The notes under the pieces: model-generated
Told to the model about the DNA's origin: nothing
Database searches by the model: none
Seen by the model: the letters and a program-made list of their open reading frames with translations, nothing else
Assembly (NCBI RefSeq): GCF_014207655.1
Contig: NZ_JACHHJ010000002.1
Location: forward strand, 404,185-468,184
Reading direction: 5' to 3'
Length of the DNA stretch: 64,000 bases
From: Geomicrobium halophilum
GTDB taxonomy: Bacteria > Bacillota > Bacilli > Bacillales > Marinococcaceae
Made by a program: the position numbers and the translations under genes
Shown: piece after piece, positions 35,436 to 44,929 of the stretch
How the letters are laid out: each line of letters opens with the position of its first letter
Numbering within the stretch: position 1 is the stretch's first letter

Positions 35436-35477
35436 ACCTGTGTTAAAATTAGAGTAATATTATTCATTTTAACAGGT
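35436..35477. promoter_or_regulatory. Inverted repeat in the moaB/moaA divergent promoter region
   Basis: ACCTGTGTTAAAAT at 35436-35449 and ATTTTAACAGGT at 35466-35477 form a dyad with a two-base bulge. The 101-bp region separates the two Moco operons, and each arm contains a TTAAAAT that could be a -10 on opposite strands. Candidate shared operator; regulator unknown. Confidence 0.5.
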
Positions 35478-35518
35478 TAATGCCTTTCATCAAGATGCAT
35501 GCAAAAAAGGAGGACTCG

Positions 35519-36535
35519 ATGATAAGACAAGAAGTTAATGATCAATTGTCTCGCCCTCTTCAAGATTTACGAATTTCTATTATGGACCGTTGCAATTTTC
35601 GCTGTTCGTATTGCATGCCGGCTGAAATATTTGGGCCAGACCATGTATTTATGTCAGAAGAAGAACTGCTTTCTTTTGACGAAATTATCCGATCAGCAGA
35701 ACAATTTGCAGCCCTTGGGGTTAAAAAAATACGCTTAACAGGCGGGGAGCCTTTGCTCCGCAAAGATGTTCCGGAGCTTGTCGCTTCCTTGAGAACGATC
35801 GAAGGCATTGAAGATGTTGCATTAACGACGAACGCTGTTCTACTCACGAAGCAAGCGAAATCTTTATATGATGCAGGACTTGAACGTGTGAATGTCAGCC
35901 TGGATGCTCTTGATCCGGAAGTTTTTCAAACGATGAGCGGACGAAAAACAAAGCCAGACGCTGTCTTGCATGGGATCGACGCTGCCACCGATGCCGGCCT
36001 TGGTGTCAAAGTCAATATGGTTGTTAAAAAAGGTGTCAACGATGGAGAAGTGATTCCCATGGCGCGTTATTGTAAGCAAAAAGGGATCACTCTGCGTTTT
36101 ATTGAATTTATGGACGTCGGACAGACGAACGGTTGGGAGTTTTCCCAAGTTGTATCGAAAAAAGAACTCTATGAGCAAGTCTCCCAAATCGCGCTGCTGG
36201 AACCCGTTGAACGTGATTATTTCGGCGAAGTGGCCTCACGATATCGCTATGTGGGCTCGGACGTAGAAGTTGGTTTTATTTCCTCGGTCACGGAAACGTT
36301 TTGCGGATCGTGCACGCGGGCACGTCTTTCCGCTGACGGAAAACTCTTCACTTGTTTATTTTCAGAAAGTGGTTTTGACTTACGTGCGTTATTGAGAGAA
36401 GGTGTGACCGATTCGCAGATTCGAGACTGGATTCGTGCTGTTTGGGAAAAGAGAGAGGATCGGTACTCTGAGCTGCGGACAGAGGAAACGGCGAAAAACC
36501 GCAACAAAATAGAGATGTCCTATATCGGTGGATAA
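35519..36535 (+). CDS. moaA: GTP 3',8-cyclase
   Basis: A 338-residue radical-SAM enzyme starting Moco synthesis. C25, C29 and C32 in CNFRCSYC bind the N-terminal cluster; the C-terminal cluster motif is in [20 protein letters not shown], and the protein ends in the conserved GG. ATG 35519 follows AAAGGAGG, which rules out the upstream ATG at 35480. First gene of a six-gene Moco operon. Confidence 0.96.
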   Translation: MIRQEVNDQLSRPLQDLRISIMDRCNFRCSYCMPAEIFGPDHVFMSEEELLSFDEIIRSAEQFAALGVKKIRLTGGEPLLRKDVPELVASLRTIEGIEDVALTTNAVLLTKQAKSLYDAGLERVNVSLDALDPEVFQTMSGRKTKPDAVLHGIDAATDAGLGVKVNMVVKKGVNDGEVIPMARYCKQKGITLRFIEFMDVGQTNGWEFSQVVSKKELYEQVSQIALLEPVERDYFGEVASRYRYVGSDVEVGFISSVTETFCGSCTRARLSADGKLFTCLFSESGFDLRALLREGVTDSQIRDWIRAVWEKREDRYSELRTEETAKNRNKIEMSYIGG

Positions 36536-36548
36536 CGGAGGAAAGTGT

Positions 36549-37568
36549 ATGACGGACAGATACTCAAGGCAAACGCTGTTCAGTCCTATAGGCACGGCAG
36601 GTCAAAACCAATTGGCAAAAGCCCATGTCCTTATTGTCGGGGCAGGGGCGCTGGGAAGCTCCAACGCGGAAATGTTGACGAGGGCTGGTGTTGGCACGCT
36701 CACATTGATTGATCGTGATTATGTGGAAAGCAGCAACCTCCACCGGCAACAGCTGTATACGGAGGCGGACGCGTTGAATCAGATGCCAAAGACTGTGGCC
36801 GCGAAAGAGCATTTACAATTGATCAATGGGGACACTGATATTCGAGCGTATATTTTGGACGCGAAAGCTTCCAACCTTGAGCCGCTGTTGGACGCTTCCG
36901 TTGATCTTATGATTGACGCTACGGACAATTTTGATATTCGTTTTATTATGAATGATCTATCTGCTAAGTATGAAATTCCGTGGTTGTTCGGGGCCTGTGC
37001 CGGAAGCTACGGTATGGCTTATATGGTACGCCCCTGGGAAGGCCCATGTTTGAACTGCTTACTGTCATCGATTCCGTCCTCGGTAATGACGTGCGAAAGT
37101 GATGGTGTGATCGCTCCTGTTGTTCAACAGACGACGCTATTGCAGTCGGTGGAAGCGATGAAATGGCTAAGCGGCAACCGCACGGTGGTGGAAGACAAGC
37201 TGGTTATATATGATGTTTGGCGCGGCGATCATCAACGCCTGGGTGTTCAGCGGGCGAAGGTAAAAGAATGCTCAACGTGTGGGGATACGCCGGTGTATCC
37301 TTATTTGATAGCAGAAGAAAATACGAAAACAGCAGTTCTTTGTGGACGTGAAACGGTGCAAATCCGTCCGGACCATCAACGCTCTTTTGACTTGACGCAC
37401 ATGGCAGCCAAGCTGCAGCCCTATGGAAAAATTAAGCGGAATCCGTATTTAGTGTCGTGTGAGCTGAACGAACATCGCTTGGCTATTTTTCAGGACGGAC
37501 GTGTCCTTGTACATGGAACCAAGGACATTGAGCAAGCACGGGGTCTGTATGAGGCATATGTGTTATGA
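36549..37568 (+). CDS. moeB: Molybdopterin-synthase adenylyltransferase, MoeB/ThiF family
   Basis: A 339-residue E1-like enzyme that adenylates the C-terminal Gly of MoaD. The nucleotide loop GAGALGSSNAEMLTRAGVG is at residues about 31-49, DRDYVESSNLHRQ follows, and CLNCLL and CSTCGD provide the zinc cysteines. After residue 240 a further segment of about 95 residues is present, as in the longer Bacillus MoeB/ThiF proteins. ATG 36549 follows ACGGAGG. In a Moco operon the MoaD partner is likely, though ThiS cannot be excluded. Confidence 0.92.
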   Translation: MTDRYSRQTLFSPIGTAGQNQLAKAHVLIVGAGALGSSNAEMLTRAGVGTLTLIDRDYVESSNLHRQQLYTEADALNQMPKTVAAKEHLQLINGDTDIRAYILDAKASNLEPLLDASVDLMIDATDNFDIRFIMNDLSAKYEIPWLFGACAGSYGMAYMVRPWEGPCLNCLLSSIPSSVMTCESDGVIAPVVQQTTLLQSVEAMKWLSGNRTVVEDKLVIYDVWRGDHQRLGVQRAKVKECSTCGDTPVYPYLIAEENTKTAVLCGRETVQIRPDHQRSFDLTHMAAKLQPYGKIKRNPYLVSCELNEHRLAIFQDGRVLVHGTKDIEQARGLYEAYVL

Positions 37569-37648
37569 ACGTGTAGTATGAAGCCGCAAATAAAATATCT
37601 GAAAACGATGAAACTACGAAAAGTAGCAAGTGTGGAAGGAGCCGAAAT

Positions 37649-38932
37649 ATGGTAGAAAAAAGGAAGCCGATGGCCGTAAGAGAGGCGGTACAATCGGTGA
37701 TGAACGTCGAATATACGCCGAGACAGGAATATGTTCCGCTAGAAAATAGTTATGGGCGAGTATTGGCGGAGGACCTTGTCGCTGATCATGATGTTCCGTC
37801 GTTTGACCGTTCGCCATATGACGGTTTCGCCATTCGCGCCGAAGATAGTGCAGGGGCCAATCGGAACAACCCGGTACATTTGCACGTCGTTGGAGAAATT
37901 GGTGCGGGGACAGTGTTCGATGGAGAGGTGAAGCCTGGACAAACGGTTCGGATTATGACGGGGGCGAAGATTCCAGCCGGTTGTGACGCGGTCGTCATGC
38001 TCGAGTTAGTCCATGAACATAGTGATGAAGAGATTTCTATTAAGCGTTCGTTTTCACCGAATGATAATATTTCGTTCCAGGGTGAGGACACGAAAAAAGG
38101 TTCTTCCCTCGTGGCGAAAGGGACGACGATTAACCCGGGCGTTACTGCTTTGCTTGCAACGTTTGGTTACGCAGAGGTGCCCGTGGCACTTCGTCCCCGG
38201 GTAGGAATTCTCGCGACAGGAAGTGAGTTGCTTGAGGTTCATGAACCGCTGAAGCCAGGAAAAATCCGTAACAGTAATGCTTACATGATGGCGGCCCAAG
38301 TCGAGCGGGCCGGCGGGGAACCGGTTCTTTTAGGGAATCTACCGGATGATTTAGAAGCGTGTACGGAAGCGGCTAAAGACGCGCTCAAAAAGGTAGACAT
38401 ACTGATTACAACCGGAGGTGCGTCTGTCGGAGACTATGATTATGTTCCTAATATACTACGGGAACTTAAAGCAACTACGTTGTTTAATAAAGTCGCTATG
38501 CGGCCAGGTAGCGTGACGACGGTTGGGGAAACGAATGGACAACTATTTTTCGGCCTATCTGGGAACCCTAGTGCCTGTTTCGTCGGTTTTGAGCTATTTG
38601 TGCGTCCGATTTTAAGGAGAGCTCTTTTTTCACAAAAACCTCATTTAAGAAAAACAAAAGCGGTGCTTGGCATGGACTTTCCGAAGCCTAACCCATTCAC
38701 CCGTCTCGTTCGTGCAAGTCTGGATGATGCTGATGGACATTTTGTCGTTGAACCCGCCGGCCTCGATAAATCGGGATCCGTTACCTCGATTGCTGGTGCG
38801 GATGTTCTTATTGTTCTCCCGGGAGGAACAAGAGGCTATGAAAAAGGGATGTCCGTTGATATTTTAATGCTAGAAGATCACAAAGGAAGCGAATGGCCAT
38901 GGGAAAACATTGTCGCGTCTTACAGGTCGTAG
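37649..38932 (+). CDS. moeA: Molybdopterin molybdenumtransferase
   Basis: A 427-residue enzyme inserting molybdate into adenylated molybdopterin. Conserved segments are DHDVPSFDRSPYDGFA, IMTGAKIPAGCDAVVMLE, ILATGSELLE, ITTGGASVGDYD and GLSGNPSACF. Domain order and length are normal. ATG 37649 follows AAGGAG. The gene overlaps mobB by over 30 bases. Confidence 0.95.
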   Translation: MVEKRKPMAVREAVQSVMNVEYTPRQEYVPLENSYGRVLAEDLVADHDVPSFDRSPYDGFAIRAEDSAGANRNNPVHLHVVGEIGAGTVFDGEVKPGQTVRIMTGAKIPAGCDAVVMLELVHEHSDEEISIKRSFSPNDNISFQGEDTKKGSSLVAKGTTINPGVTALLATFGYAEVPVALRPRVGILATGSELLEVHEPLKPGKIRNSNAYMMAAQVERAGGEPVLLGNLPDDLEACTEAAKDALKKVDILITTGGASVGDYDYVPNILRELKATTLFNKVAMRPGSVTTVGETNGQLFFGLSGNPSACFVGFELFVRPILRRALFSQKPHLRKTKAVLGMDFPKPNPFTRLVRASLDDADGHFVVEPAGLDKSGSVTSIAGADVLIVLPGGTRGYEKGMSVDILMLEDHKGSEWPWENIVASYRS

Positions 38933-39429
38933 GCTTTAAACATGCTGGAAAAACGACAGTAATGGAACGGCTCGTTCAAGCGTTATCGATGAAAGACATG
39001 CGCGTAGCTACGTTGAAACATCACGGTCATGGTGGGGAACTTGTCCCCCCCGAGCCGCAAACGGATAGCGAACGTCTGAAACAGGCGGGTGCCGTTTCTT
39101 CTGCTGTTGAAGGAGAAGGTATGCTTCAGCTTTCAGCAAAGACAAACACGTGGTCGCTTAACCAGCTATTGCGCTTGCAGGCTCGAATGGAACCTGATGT
39201 CGTACTCGTTGAAGGCTGGAAACATGAAGATTATAAAAAGGTTGTCTTGTTACGCGGACGAGAGGATGAAGAATTATTAGCGCAGGTTAGAAATATCTGT
39301 TGTGTGCTCTATTGGGGAGATCATCCGCAGACGACGCTGCCTTCTTTTTCCCTCGACGAAGATCCGGATGTATACATGCGTTTTATCGTCAGCCAGGTGG
39401 AGGATAGTTATGAATTCAAATTTATTTAA
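38899..39429 (+). CDS. mobB: Molybdopterin-guanine dinucleotide biosynthesis adaptor MobB
   Basis: A 176-residue P-loop GTPase (VGFKHAGKTTVMERL near the N-terminus; DVVLVEGWKHEDYKK near the middle). ATG 38899 is preferred over ATG 38893 because AAAGGAAG then lies nine bases upstream. It assists MobA in MGD formation. Overlaps moaE by 20 bases. Confidence 0.92.
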   Translation: MGKHCRVLQVVGFKHAGKTTVMERLVQALSMKDMRVATLKHHGHGGELVPPEPQTDSERLKQAGAVSSAVEGEGMLQLSAKTNTWSLNQLLRLQARMEPDVVLVEGWKHEDYKKVVLLRGREDEELLAQVRNICCVLYWGDHPQTTLPSFSLDEDPDVYMRFIVSQVEDSYEFKFI

Positions 39430-39865
39430 ATTATCGAGAGAGCCTCTCCATGTTCAGGAAGTCATTGATAAAGTGGTTCACCGTAATTGCGGGGCTATTA
39501 CGACCTTTGTCGGAACGGTGCGCGAGATGACAGCAGGCAAAAAAACGCTGCAGTTAGAATATCAGGCTTATGAACCCATGGCCGTAAAGACCCTCGCAAA
39601 GATTGGTGAGGAAGTGCAAACGAAATGGCCAGACACAACAATCGCGATCACCCATCGTCTAGGAACGCTTGGCATTTCGGATATCGCAGTGATTATTGCC
39701 GTCTCTTCTCCTCATCGCAAAGCGGCTTATGAGGCGAATGAATACACGATGGAAAGAATCAAAGAGATGGTTCCGATATGGAAAAAAGAATTCTGGGAGG
39801 ACGGGACGCAATGGATTGGCGATCAACTGGAAGAGACGTCGTATGAAGAGGAGGAGCGATCATGA
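39410..39865 (+). CDS. moaE: Molybdopterin synthase catalytic subunit
   Basis: A 151-residue large subunit of MPT synthase. Blocks are GAITTFVGTVREMTAGK, LEYQAYEPMAVK, HRLGTLGISDIAVIIAVSSPHR and IKEMVPIWKKEFWEDGTQWI with the catalytic lysine region. ATG 39410 follows GGAGGATAGTT. Overlaps moaD by four bases. Confidence 0.95.
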   Translation: MNSNLFKLSREPLHVQEVIDKVVHRNCGAITTFVGTVREMTAGKKTLQLEYQAYEPMAVKTLAKIGEEVQTKWPDTTIAITHRLGTLGISDIAVIIAVSSPHRKAAYEANEYTMERIKEMVPIWKKEFWEDGTQWIGDQLEETSYEEEERS

Positions 39866-40095
39866 TACAAGTGCTGCTTTTTGCCCGGATTCAGGATGAA
39901 GTGGGCCAAGAACGGCTTGAAGCCGATTTTGCTGGAAAATCAATCAAAGAATTAAAGCGCTGGGTTGAAGATAACTATGCTGTATCTTCGCTTACCCGTA
40001 CCATGACCGCTGTTAATGAAGAATTTGCGGCGGATGAAGATCAATTAAAAGAAGGGGACACGGTTGCGTTTATTCCTCCGGTTAGCGGAGGGTAG
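39862..40095 (+). CDS. moaD: Molybdopterin synthase sulfur-carrier subunit
   Basis: A 77-residue ubiquitin-like protein ending in the required GG (FIPPVSGG). The C-terminal glycine is adenylated by MoeB and thiocarboxylated to deliver sulfur to MoaE. Last gene of the plus-strand Moco operon; only 8 bp separate it from the convergent treR stop. Confidence 0.95.
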   Translation: MIQVLLFARIQDEVGQERLEADFAGKSIKELKRWVEDNYAVSSLTRTMTAVNEEFAADEDQLKEGDTVAFIPPVSGG

Positions 40096-40103
40096 GAGTT
40101 GGT

Positions 40104-40805
40104 TCATGTTTGCACCCGCCTGGCGAAATCGACAAATCGAAATTTATCAGGCCGGTGCCTCGACTCTGTATATTGAAAAAGCGTAGCATCCTCTAAATAA
40201 GTAAAGCTTCGGATCACAACAATGTTATGAGAACCATTCAGGTCAAGCAAGTGCTGATCTTCTTCCGAGGGTTCTTCAATAACGATTTCCTTATGAGCAA
40301 AACTGATGGTGAGCCCAAGATTATTCTCAATAAAATCATAAATGCTATTTTCACATATTTCATTTGTCAAATGGGGAACGGCTTGTACTGAAAAGACATC
40401 TTTATCCAAAATAATCCGTTCTCCATCAATATGTCGCACTCGGTGGACACGCCAAACCCTTTCCTCGCCCTTTAGTTGATGATCCGTTGCATGTTCCTTT
40501 TTAAGATAAACAACCTCGGTTTTCGTGCGCGTGCCTAGCTTCTGGCTAAGCTCTTGGAAGCTGATAACCCCGGAAAAAGGGAAATTAATTCTCGACATGT
40601 CGAGAACAATCGACCCCTTCCCTTGAACTTTTTGGATATACCCGTGCTCCGATAACATATTTAAAGCTTTACGGATCGTTTCTCGGGAGGCATTGTAGTT
40701 TTCGGCCAATTCATTTTCCGATGGCAGTGTCGTTCCTGTTTGAAAGGTACCGGCTTCAATGCTTTCACTTAATTGTTTATAAATATCTTGGAACTTTCTC
40801 TTCAT
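40104..40805 (-). CDS. treR: Trehalose operon repressor (GntR family)
   Basis: A 233-residue GntR/HutC-type regulator. Winged HTH at residues about 5-70 (LPSENELAENYNASRETIRKAL), UTRA ligand domain from about 85 to the end. In Bacillus it binds palindromes with core TTGTATATACAA and is released by trehalose-6-phosphate. Three such palindromes occur in this operon. Last gene of treP-treA-treR, 13 bp after treA. Confidence 0.94.
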   Translation of the reverse strand: MKRKFQDIYKQLSESIEAGTFQTGTTLPSENELAENYNASRETIRKALNMLSEHGYIQKVQGKGSIVLDMSRINFPFSGVISFQELSQKLGTRTKTEVVYLKKEHATDHQLKGEERVWRVHRVRHIDGERIILDKDVFSVQAVPHLTNEICENSIYDFIENNLGLTISFAHKEIVIEEPSEEDQHLLDLNGSHNIVVIRSFTYLEDATLFQYTESRHRPDKFRFVDFARRVQT

Positions 40806-40818
40806 TTGTTCTCCCCAC

Positions 40819-42492
40819 TTATTCAGTTACATAAAAAACAAGTGATTCATAAGGATTCAACATCATTCGTGGTTCTAATTCCCTATTATGGTCATTGCTA
40901 ATGAGTAATTCTGTCTTTTTTCCAAGGAGCTCTTCAGGACAAGCATACTCTACTTCTTCCTCATAAAAATTATTAATAACAAGAAGTGTTTTATTACGAT
41001 ACGTACGTTTATAAACAAAAAGACGTTTGTCATGCGGAGTCAGAAGTTCATAATCCCCATACGTAATAATGTCATATTCCTTGCGTAAATGAATCAATTT
41101 TTTATAGTGATAGAAGATCGAGTTTGGGTTCTTAAGGGCCTCTTTTGCATTGATTTCCTTATAATCCTTATTTATATCGATCCACGGAGTCCCTGTGGTG
41201 AATCCGGCATTTTTATGATCGTCCCATTGTACAGGTGTACGTGAATTATCTCGAGACTTTTCTTTTAAAATAGCCATGACTGTGTCTTCATCCAGTCCGT
41301 CATCTTTAAGTTTTTTGTACATATTGTGAGATTCTACGTCTCGATACTGTGAAATATCTTCGAATTTTGGGTTCGTCATGCCAAATTCTTCACCTTGATA
41401 GATGTAAGGGGTTCCTTGCATCATGTGAATCGTTGTGGCTAACATCTTCGCGGATTTGCTGTGATATTTACCATCATTTCCGTAACGGCTAACCACACGC
41501 GGCTGGTCATGATTGCACCAGAAAAGCGCATTCCAGCCTCCACCTTCGTGCATGCGGACTTGCCACTCTGAAAGGATTCGTTTCAGCTCTACGAAATCGA
41601 AATCAGCAAGGGCCCATTTCTCACCATTTGGATAATCGACTTTTAAATGATGAAACTGAAAGGTCATACTCAGCTCATGGCGATCGGGGTTGGAATATTT
41701 AATACAATGGTCAATAGACGTTGATGACATTTCCCCAACCGTCATACTATCATATTTAGACAAAACTTCCCTATTCATTTCGTGTAAAAATTCATGCACT
41801 CGAGGACCATCGGTGTAGAATTTCCGTCCATCTCCAGGGGCAACTGAACCGTCATCGTTAGGAAAACGTTGATCTTTGGATATAAGATTAATCACGTCTA
41901 GTCGAAAGCCGTCAATGCCCTTGTCAAACCAAAATTTCATCATTTCGTAAACCTGCTGGCGGAGTTCTCGATTCTCCCAGTTCAGATCTGCCTGTGTAAC
42001 ATCAAATAAGTGCAAATAATAATCACCGGTAGCTTCGTTATATTTCCAAGCATTTCCCCCAAACTTTGATTGCCAATTCGTAGGCTCAGCCCCATTAACG
42101 CCATCTTTCCAAATATAAAAATCACGGTAACGTGCGTCTTTTGATTGCTGAGCATTTTGAAACCAGGGATGCTCAGTCGAGGTATGATTGACGACGAGAT
42201 CCATGATGAGTTTCATGCCACGGCGATGGGTCTCCTGTAACAGCTGATCAAAATCTTCCATCGTTCCGTATTCAGGATGAATGGAATAATAGTCAGAGAT
42301 GTCATAGCCGTGATCATTTTGTGGGGATGCATAAATAGGTGTGATCCATATGACATCTATGCCCAAGTGTTGAAGATAATCGAGCTTCTCTATAATGCCT
42401 TGGAGATCACCCTTGCCGTTACCGGTAGTATCATTGAAACTTTTAGGATAAATCTGATAGACGGTCGATGTTCTCCACCATTCGTTCATCAT
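40819..42492 (-). CDS. treA: Trehalose-6-phosphate hydrolase
   Basis: A 557-residue GH13 enzyme splitting trehalose-6-phosphate to glucose and glucose-6-phosphate. GH13 regions: DLVVNHTS, GFRLDVINL (nucleophile Asp), VGEMSS (acid Glu) and NHDQPR. Two adjacent ATGs at 42492 and 42489 are possible starts. It is separated from treP by a terminator-like hairpin and a third TreR box, suggesting separate tuning. Confidence 0.95.
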   Translation of the reverse strand: MMNEWWRTSTVYQIYPKSFNDTTGNGKGDLQGIIEKLDYLQHLGIDVIWITPIYASPQNDHGYDISDYYSIHPEYGTMEDFDQLLQETHRRGMKLIMDLVVNHTSTEHPWFQNAQQSKDARYRDFYIWKDGVNGAEPTNWQSKFGGNAWKYNEATGDYYLHLFDVTQADLNWENRELRQQVYEMMKFWFDKGIDGFRLDVINLISKDQRFPNDDGSVAPGDGRKFYTDGPRVHEFLHEMNREVLSKYDSMTVGEMSSTSIDHCIKYSNPDRHELSMTFQFHHLKVDYPNGEKWALADFDFVELKRILSEWQVRMHEGGGWNALFWCNHDQPRVVSRYGNDGKYHSKSAKMLATTIHMMQGTPYIYQGEEFGMTNPKFEDISQYRDVESHNMYKKLKDDGLDEDTVMAILKEKSRDNSRTPVQWDDHKNAGFTTGTPWIDINKDYKEINAKEALKNPNSIFYHYKKLIHLRKEYDIITYGDYELLTPHDKRLFVYKRTYRNKTLLVINNFYEEEVEYACPEELLGKKTELLISNDHNRELEPRMMLNPYESLVFYVTE

Positions 42493-42515
42493 TGTTCACC
42501 ACTTTCCTGTAAAAC

Positions 42516-42527
42516 TTGTATATACAA
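42516..42527 (-). promoter_or_regulatory. TreR operator between treP and treA
   Basis: The perfect palindrome TTGTATATACAA, identical in core to the two sites upstream of treP, lies 24 bp before treA. Confidence 0.75.
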
Positions 42528-42539
42528 GTATAAAATAAA

Positions 42540-42565
42540 GAAGCTGCAGTCTCAACTACAGCTTC
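42540..42565 (-). terminator. Attenuator-like hairpin between treP and treA
   Basis: On the minus strand GAAGCTGTAGT pairs with ACTGCAGCTTC (one wobble) around a 4-base loop, followed by TTTATTTTA. It begins 13 bases after the treP stop, so it may reduce read-through into treA. Confidence 0.7.
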
Positions 42566-42577
42566 TTTTTCCTTTGT

Positions 42578-44008
42578 TTATTCGTTCAAACTTTTTGGTT
42601 TCATGACACGCCCAACTAAGAGTGTAGAAATAAATGGAACGATGATCACGATGACCATGCCAATGGCAAAGGCTCCCCAGCTGCCAATTTGAATAGAGAA
42701 GATTCCAGGAACCCCTCCTACGCCTACCGTCGTTGCTAGAACTTGATTGATCGTGATATACATTCCGGCAATCGAGGAACCAATAATGGCACAAAGGAAA
42801 GGGAAACGAAAACGTAAGTTTACACCAAATAGGGCAGGCTCGGTAACTCCCAGCCAAGCAGTAAGTCCTGAAGTTCCAGATAATCCTTTAAGATTTTGGT
42901 TTTTAAGAACAAAGTACATGGCAAAGGCAGCCGAACCTTGAGCAATATTAGACAATGCTAAGATGGGCCATAAAAATGTGCCATCTGCTGTTGTTGTTAA
43001 CTGTAAATCTACAGCGAGGAACGTATGATGCATACCGGTAATGACAAGAGGAGCGTAAAGCGCACCATATAATAACCCGGCCAACATAGGCAATGTTCCA
43101 AACAACCAAATAAACCCATCTATGATCCAATTCCCGATGGCAAATGTGATCGGGCCGATAAAGATAAATGCAAGGAAACCTGTGAGAAGAAGTGCGATCG
43201 GAGCAACTAATAACAACTGAAGGGAGTTAGGGATATATTTCCGTAAGAACACTTCCAGTTTAGCTAATATAATCCCCGCCACAAAAATAGGCAGAACTTG
43301 TCCTTGATAACCTATGGCTTCAATTTCTAATCCAAATATGCTCCAAGTTGGAATATCTTCTCCAGCAGCAACTGCATCTCCGTATGCATGGGCATTCATT
43401 AAATCTGGATGGACCAAAATGAGACCTAATACAATTCCCAACAATGGACTTCCGCCAAACCGCTTAACCACTGACCAACCGATTAACGCTGGTAAAAAGA
43501 CAAAAGCAGTACTGGCAATTACATTAATAATCTCTGCAAAATCAGCCCATTGAGGATAAACATCGATGACCGATGCCCCGTCAAAAAAGATTCCTTCGCC
43601 CGTTAAGATATTATTAATACCAAGTAAGAGTCCTGCGGTAACAATGGCCGGAAGAATGGGAATAAAGACATCTGCCAAAACTTTAATGGCACGCTGCAGA
43701 GGATTCCCCCTATTAGCCGCATCCTCTTTGGCTTCATCTTTGGTTTGTTCTTCTCTTCCAGTTATCTCCATTAATTCTTTATAGACTTTATCAACCACCC
43801 CGTTTCCAAGGATGATTTGTAGCTGACCATTCGAGTAAAAAGAGCCTTTGACAGCTTCAACACGTTCAAGTTCTTCTGTGTTAACCTGATCTGTATCGTT
43901 TAGAACGATACGAAGGCGTGTCACACAATGAGTCGCAGAGGATATGTTCTCTTCCCCGCCGATCAACTCAAGAACCTGTTGTGCTGTTTTGCGGTAATTG
44001 ATACTCAT
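42578..44008 (-). CDS. treP: PTS trehalose-specific EIIBC
   Basis: A 476-residue transporter that imports and phosphorylates trehalose. EIIB domain at residues 1-85 with phosphorylation cysteine in SATHCVTRLR; EIIC of about 10 transmembrane segments from residue 110 to the end, including ITGMHHTFLAVDLQL and LGVTEPALFGVNLR. No EIIA domain is fused, so a separate EIIA (usually the glucose type) is needed. A cre-like site and two TreR boxes precede it. Confidence 0.94.
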   Translation of the reverse strand: MSINYRKTAQQVLELIGGEENISSATHCVTRLRIVLNDTDQVNTEELERVEAVKGSFYSNGQLQIILGNGVVDKVYKELMEITGREEQTKDEAKEDAANRGNPLQRAIKVLADVFIPILPAIVTAGLLLGINNILTGEGIFFDGASVIDVYPQWADFAEIINVIASTAFVFLPALIGWSVVKRFGGSPLLGIVLGLILVHPDLMNAHAYGDAVAAGEDIPTWSIFGLEIEAIGYQGQVLPIFVAGIILAKLEVFLRKYIPNSLQLLLVAPIALLLTGFLAFIFIGPITFAIGNWIIDGFIWLFGTLPMLAGLLYGALYAPLVITGMHHTFLAVDLQLTTTADGTFLWPILALSNIAQGSAAFAMYFVLKNQNLKGLSGTSGLTAWLGVTEPALFGVNLRFRFPFLCAIIGSSIAGMYITINQVLATTVGVGGVPGIFSIQIGSWGAFAIGMVIVIIVPFISTLLVGRVMKPKSLNE

Positions 44009-44027
44009 GTTTCTTCCCCCTATATTC

Positions 44028-44041
44028 AGAAAACGTTTACA
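44028..44041 (-). promoter_or_regulatory. cre-like catabolite repression site upstream of treP
   Basis: AGAAAACGTTTACA matches the CcpA-binding consensus TGNAANCGNWNNCA except for its first base. It lies 20 bp upstream of the treP start, between promoter and gene, a usual road-block position. Confidence 0.65.
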
Positions 44042-44058
44042 ATTAGACGAACATAAAT

Positions 44059-44106
44059 TTGTATATACAAGTTATAATGCGCTTTCATTTTAGCTTGTAT
44101 ATACAA
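44059..44106 (-). promoter_or_regulatory. treP promoter region with two TreR operators
   Basis: Two perfect TTGTATATACAA palindromes at 44059-44070 and 44095-44106 are 36 bp apart centre to centre. A TATAAC -10-like hexamer (minus strand) lies between them. The spacing would put them on similar faces of the helix, allowing cooperative TreR binding. Confidence 0.85.
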
Positions 44107-44164
44107 ATCCGTCAATAAAAAAGGGAATAATAAAGAATAAAAAATTTACATCAATACCGAAAAA

Positions 44165-44186
44165 GAGAGCCTATTAAGAGGCTCTC
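44165..44186 (-). terminator. Terminator of modAB
   Basis: GAGAGCCT pairs with AGGCTCTC around a 6-base loop, followed on the minus strand by TTTTTCGG. It is about 80 bp after the modB stop. Confidence 0.8.
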
Positions 44187-44263
44187 ACAATTCCAAGGGA
44201 ATGATGCAGGATCCGCTCTGACCAGTTGATCCCACGTCTGGAGGTAGTGGGGATGCTTTTCCA

Positions 44264-44929
44264 TTAATCCGAAAACTTGCGCACAAAGAACAATAAACTA
44301 AACGACAGAAGAACAATTACGATGACCCAAGCCCAGGCAAGTGTTGTATCTCCGGCCTCCAGGGCTGTAAAGATCGCAATGGGCATGGTTTGTGTCGTTC
44401 CCGGAATATTTCCTGCAAACATGAAGGTGGCACCGAATTCACCGATGGCCCGTGAGAAACTAAGGATGACCCCGGTGACAAGCGAGCGAGCAATCATCGG
44501 CATCGAAATGTAAAAAAACACTTGCCATTCACTGGCACCACTCACTCGTGCGGCTTCTTCAATTTCGGGCTCGACCGCAGCAAGCCCTGTTTTCACCGAT
44601 TGATACATAAAAGGAAAACCGACGACAACTGCAACAATGACGGTGGCGCTCCATGTAAACATCAACGATTGTTGAAAGAAAAAGTCGATGACTTGACCTA
44701 GCCAACCATTCGCTCCCAACACTATGATGAGAAGAAAACCGATCACCGTTGGGGGGAGAACGGTAGGGAGGATGAACAGCGTTTCCACAATCGTTTTACC
44801 CGGGAAACGTGACCGAGACATAATCCGGCCAAGGAGGGTTCCGAGAATAAAAATCAATAGGAGAGCCGTAAACGCGGTTTGCAAAGAAATCAAAACAGGA
44901 TTCCAAAAGGATGTAAAAAGAATCATCAT
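44264..44929 (-). CDS. modB: Molybdate ABC transporter permease
   Basis: A 221-residue permease with about five transmembrane segments and the EAA loop EEAARVSGASEWQVFFYISMP that contacts the ATPase. Its start codon overlaps the modA stop (TAATG). No modC ATPase gene lies in the window, so the ATPase must come from elsewhere; Bacillus subtilis yvgL-yvgM is similarly without an adjacent modC. Confidence 0.92.
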   Translation of the reverse strand: MMILFTSFWNPVLISLQTAFTALLLIFILGTLLGRIMSRSRFPGKTIVETLFILPTVLPPTVIGFLLIIVLGANGWLGQVIDFFFQQSLMFTWSATVIVAVVVGFPFMYQSVKTGLAAVEPEIEEAARVSGASEWQVFFYISMPMIARSLVTGVILSFSRAIGEFGATFMFAGNIPGTTQTMPIAIFTALEAGDTTLAWAWVIVIVLLSFSLLFFVRKFSD

